In this document: in pieces, positions 5,823 through 8,260 of the stretch
Layout: every line of letters starts with the position of its first letter
How positions within the stretch are numbered: position 1 is the stretch's first letter
From: an uncultured Myxococcales bacterium
GTDB lineage: Bacteria > Myxococcota_A > UBA9042
DNA: 8,260 nucleotides
Assembly (NCBI GenBank): GCA_937915965.1
Contig: CALGHC010000731.1
Location: forward strand, 1-8,260
Direction: 5' to 3'
The notes under the pieces: model-generated
What the model was told of the DNA's origin: nothing
What the model saw: only the letters and a program-made list of their open reading frames with translations
The model's database searches: none
Program-made: the position numbers and the translations under genes

Positions 5823-7025
5823 TCAAGCCGCGCCTCGGCTTGCCGCGGCGAGGCGGTCAAGCGCGGCGGCCATCTTGTGGTGCGCGACGGCCTCGACGGC
5901 CTCGGTCGCGAGCGCAACCCAGTCGGCCTGACCAAGCGACGCGATGCGGCCGGCGATGGCCGCCGCGTTCGGTGGCACCACGATGCCGCCGCCGCGCGCC
6001 AGCAGCGACGGCAGCTCGCCGACAGCGGTCGCCACGACGGGGATTCCGCGCATCAGCGCCTCGACCACGCCGACCGGCAGGTTGTCCTGGAAGGCGCCGG
6101 GGGGCCGCGGGTCGGCCAGGTAGAGCAGGAGGTCGATCTCTGCGAAGAAGCTCTCCTTGTCCGCGCCAACGACGGGGCCCAGGCACCGCGCCGACAAAGC
6201 TCGACTGTGAATCGTCGCTTCGATTTCGGCGCGACCACCGCCGTCTCCAGCGATCAGCAGGCTCGCTTTGGGCAGCGCCGCGACCACCGCGAGAGCCCGT
6301 TCGACACCCTTCCCCGGGACCAACCGCCCCAGAACGCCCAGGACCAAGGACCCACCGACGCGAGGCTGGCGGCGTGAAGCCTCAGGCCCCACGGCCGGCG
6401 GCGCAACGCCGAGCGGCGTCCAAGCGATGCGCCGTCCGCCCGCGAGCCGCAGCTGATCGGTGAGATAGGGGCTCGTCGAGCAGACGGTGCCGGTCGCTTC
6501 GAGCGCGCGCAGCAGGACGCGGGCCCCGGGCAGTCGCCGCAGCAAATGCACGTCGGATCCGTGGCCCACATAGAGAGCCCTGGGCTTCGGACCACCGCTG
6601 GCTAGCAGCGCTGTGCGGAGCGCCACAGCGGTCGGCAAGAGCCAGTGGCCGATGACGACATCGGCGGATCGCTCGCGCAGTGCGCTGCGCAAGGCGCTGG
6701 CCATCGCAGCGATCAGCCCCGGCGCCACTATCGCGCGCGCTGGCCGCGCCCGCAGCCGCTGCCACATGCCGTCGCCGCCGGTCAGGCGGGTCGCCGGCCA
6801 GGCGACCCCCGGGTAGGCGTGGCGATGGATATCGACCCCCTGCCACCGCTCGCGCGCCGGCACGCCGGCGGCAGCGGTGGAGGGCGTCACCACCCGCACG
6901 TCGGCGCCGGAGTCGACGAGGCCGACGGCCATGTCATGGACGAAGCGTGCGCGAAAATCGGCGCGGTGAAACGGATACGACGACGTCGCGATCAGTACCC
7001 GACGTCCGTGCCAGCCCGCGCTCAC
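5823..7025 (-). CDS. Glycosyltransferase family 4 (GT-B fold)
   Basis: A 400-residue protein starting at GTG 7025-7023. This start overlaps the TGA (7024-7022) of the upstream GT2 gene as GTGA, a classic coupled arrangement, and it places the first Rossmann strand (RRVLIATSSYPFH) near the N-terminus. The frame is open another 53 codons upstream, but that stretch is antisense-like and lies inside the GT2 gene. Motifs: HGSD at 155-158, PLGV at about 204-207, GRLVPGKGVERAL at 233-245 with Lys239, LLIAGDGG at 257-263, and the EX7E-type motif DNLPVGVVE, with Asp314 in place of the first Glu and Glu322 kept, then GIPVVAT. Expected to add a sugar to a glycan or lipid-linked precursor in the cytoplasm using a nucleotide-sugar donor; specificity unknown. 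Last gene of the methyltransferase-GT2-GT4 operon. Confidence 0.9.
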   Translation of the reverse strand: MSAGWHGRRVLIATSSYPFHRADFRARFVHDMAVGLVDSGADVRVVTPSTAAAGVPARERWQGVDIHRHAYPGVAWPATRLTGGDGMWQRLRARPARAIVAPGLIAAMASALRSALRERSADVVIGHWLLPTAVALRTALLASGGPKPRALYVGHGSDVHLLRRLPGARVLLRALEATGTVCSTSPYLTDQLRLAGGRRIAWTPLGVAPPAVGPEASRRQPRVGGSLVLGVLGRLVPGKGVERALAVVAALPKASLLIAGDGGGRAEIEATIHSRALSARCLGPVVGADKESFFAEIDLLLYLADPRPPGAFQDNLPVGVVEALMRGIPVVATAVGELPSLLARGGGIVVPPNAAAIAGRIASLGQADWVALATEAVEAVAHHKMAAALDRLAAASRGAA

Positions 7026-7765
7026 GAGCGGCCACCGTGACGTGGCCGGCTGTAGGCGGTCCTCGCGATGATGCGACCCGCGCGCAAGCCGTAGACCAGG
7101 CTGCTGCTGGCCAGCCGGGAGTCGCCAAATCGGCGACGGCCGGCGGTGACAGCGACCTCGTCGATGGCGAGACCGGCAAAGCACGCCTGCAGGATCGACT
7201 CGTGCGTATAGGTGAAGTCGCCACGCAGGTTCAAGGTCGTCAACGCGCGGCGCGAGAAGGCCCGAAATCCGCAGGACACATCGGTGAACCGCCGACCGGC
7301 GAGGGACGAGACGACCCAGGCGACACCGGCGTTGCCCCAGCGGCGCACCAGGGGCATCTCGGGCCGACGCAGGGGGTCGAGGAAGCGCGTGCCAATCACG
7401 AGGTCGAAGCGTGCATCGCGCACCGGACGAACGATGGCTCCAAGCTCGGCGGCGTCGAACTGACCGTCAGCGTCGAAGTGCGCGAGCACGTCCACGTCAC
7501 TGCGAAGCGCGTCGTTGACGCCGATGCGGAAGCTCGCGCCCAGACCGATGCGGCTGGGATTGCGCAGGACCGCCAGCTCGGCTTGAGTCGTCAGCAACTG
7601 CGCACAGATGGCCTGCGTCGAATCGGTCGAGCCGTCGTCGACCACAAGGACCGTCAGCCGATCGGAAGGGGCCAGCAGCTCGCGCGCCGCGGCTGTCACC
7701 TCGCGGGTGACGGCGGCGAGGGTCGCGGCCTCGTTGTACGCCGGAATCTGGACGCGCAGATGCAT
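7022..7765 (-). CDS. Glycosyltransferase family 2, polyprenol-phosphate sugar transferase type
   Basis: A 247-residue protein from ATG 7765-7763, preferred because GGGCGG lies five bases upstream and MHLRVQIPAYNE is a standard GT2 start. A GTG two codons earlier (7771) is the alternative. Motifs in order: IPAYNE (7-12), VVDDGSTDST (41-50) for nucleotide binding, the metal-binding DxD as HFDADGQFD (97-104), GTRF (125-128), TDVSCGFRAFSRRAL (161-175), and the tail RRFGDSRLASS resembling the end of dolichol-phosphate mannose synthase / GtrB-like enzymes. That family passes a hexose to polyprenyl phosphate, making a lipid-linked donor at the inner membrane. The usual C-terminal membrane helices of GtrB are absent, as in short DPM1-like enzymes. 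It could instead be a plain glycan-chain GT2. It lies 12 bases after the methyltransferase stop and overlaps the next gene by 4 bases. Confidence 0.9.
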   Translation of the reverse strand: MHLRVQIPAYNEAATLAAVTREVTAAARELLAPSDRLTVLVVDDGSTDSTQAICAQLLTTQAELAVLRNPSRIGLGASFRIGVNDALRSDVDVLAHFDADGQFDAAELGAIVRPVRDARFDLVIGTRFLDPLRRPEMPLVRRWGNAGVAWVVSSLAGRRFTDVSCGFRAFSRRALTTLNLRGDFTYTHESILQACFAGLAIDEVAVTAGRRRFGDSRLASSSLVYGLRAGRIIARTAYSRPRHGGRS

Positions 7766-7777
7766 CGACACCGCCCG

Positions 7778-8260
7778 TCACCGCTTGACGCATTCGAACA
7801 CGAGGAAGCCGCCCCAACGCGCAGCGGCCGACGAGCGCAGCGACGCCTCGACCCAGCGCACGGCGCGGCCGACGACGGGCCAGCCGACCACGCCAGGCAG
7901 CGCAGTGACAATGCGTACGCCGTGCATACCAACCAGCTCGAGCTCCGCGGGGAGGCACGCGGTGACCTCGGCAGGGCGGTAGAAGCGAAAAAAGACCTGA
8001 TTGTCGTCAATGCCCTCAGCGATCTGGTCGCCCCCCCGCACGAGCCGCGCGAGGTAGCGCAGCGAATGCCGGTTGTACAGCTCGGCGAATACGCGACCGC
8101 CGGGCCGGGTGACGCGCGCCATCTCGCTGAGAGCGAGGCCCAGCTCCGGCACATGGGAGAGCACCTTGAACGAATAGCAAAGATCGAAGCTGTTGTCGGC
8201 AAACGGCAGCTGCGTGGCCGATGCCTCGGTCACCTCGAGCCCGCGAGCGCGTGCCTTCTC
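7778..8260 (-). CDS. SAM-dependent class I methyltransferase, N-terminus outside window
   Basis: The C-terminal 160 residues are visible; the frame is open to the window's right edge, so the gene continues beyond 8260 and the GTG at 8233 is internal. The sequence EKARARGLEVTEASATQLPF, then ADNSFDLCYSFKVLSHVPE and LALSEMARVTRPGGRVFAELYN, is the second half of a Methyltransf_11/UbiE-like Rossmann fold: the acidic loop before LPF, motif II (SFDL) and the motif III strand after RPGG. The SAM-binding GxGxG motif must lie outside the window. The C-terminal part (RFYRPAEVTACLP...) is substrate-specific and not recognised. As the first visible gene of an operon with two glycosyltransferases it probably methylates a sugar, glycan end or lipid carrier product. 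This is inference from context. Confidence 0.88.
   Translation of the reverse strand, partial: EKARARGLEVTEASATQLPFADNSFDLCYSFKVLSHVPELGLALSEMARVTRPGGRVFAELYNRHSLRYLARLVRGGDQIAEGIDDNQVFFRFYRPAEVTACLPAELELVGMHGVRIVTALPGVVGWPVVGRAVRWVEASLRSSAAARWGGFLVFECVKR

Noticed and set aside
7026..7184. 53-codon N-terminal extension of the second minus-strand GT4
   Set aside because: It lies within the GT2 coding region in another frame; the GTGA overlap at 7025-7022 gives a better start.
1..8260. CRISPR array, tRNA, rRNA, insertion sequence or phage genes
   Set aside because: No spaced palindromic repeats, tRNA cloverleaf, transposase motifs or terminal inverted repeats were seen; the only direct repeats are short or coding.

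Overview
The window is GC-rich throughout. Its most telling gene (2668-4590, +) carries six tandem copies of a cysteine-rich module of the form CGD-x(7-9)-CDDGN-x(4-6)-D-x-C-x3-C. This module is typical of secreted proteins of Myxococcota and related predatory or deltaproteobacterial lineages. Together with the base composition it suggests a myxobacterium-like chromosome. This is inference; no rRNA or other phylogenetic marker is present.

Layout from left to right. (1) 1-1228, +: 3' part of a GT4-like glycosyltransferase cut by the window edge. (2) 1226-1270: three 15-bp tandem units starting on its stop codon. (3) 1291-2436, -: a complete GT4-family glycosyltransferase, convergent with the first gene. 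(4) 2437-2667: a divergent intergenic region with nested inverted repeats. (5) 2668-4590, +: a 640-residue exported cysteine-rich repeat protein. (6) 4591-4643: a short convergent gap with a GC-rich hairpin. (7) 4644-5630, -: a predicted lipoprotein with two cysteine/histidine-rich repeats and a C-terminal plastocyanin-like domain with a complete type 1 copper ligand set. (8) 5631-5822: its leader, with three CTGATCCC motifs and a distal dyad. (9) 5823-8260, -: a compact operon read leftward, made of a SAM methyltransferase (N-terminus outside the window), a GT2 polyprenol-phosphate-type glycosyltransferase and a GT4 glycosyltransferase. The last two genes overlap by 4 bases.

Functionally, four glycosyltransferases and one methyltransferase suggest the window lies in or next to a surface-glycan locus (O-antigen, exopolysaccharide or glycolipid). 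No polymerase, flippase or nucleotide-sugar synthesis gene is visible, so the product cannot be named. The two exported cysteine-rich proteins sit between the glycan genes and are probably cell-envelope or extracellular proteins. No mobile element, CRISPR array, tRNA or rRNA was seen. The most distinctive item is the copper-site lipoprotein fused to duplicated Cys/His modules. A CTGATCCC motif lies just upstream of both exported-protein genes in the same orientation and may link their expression.
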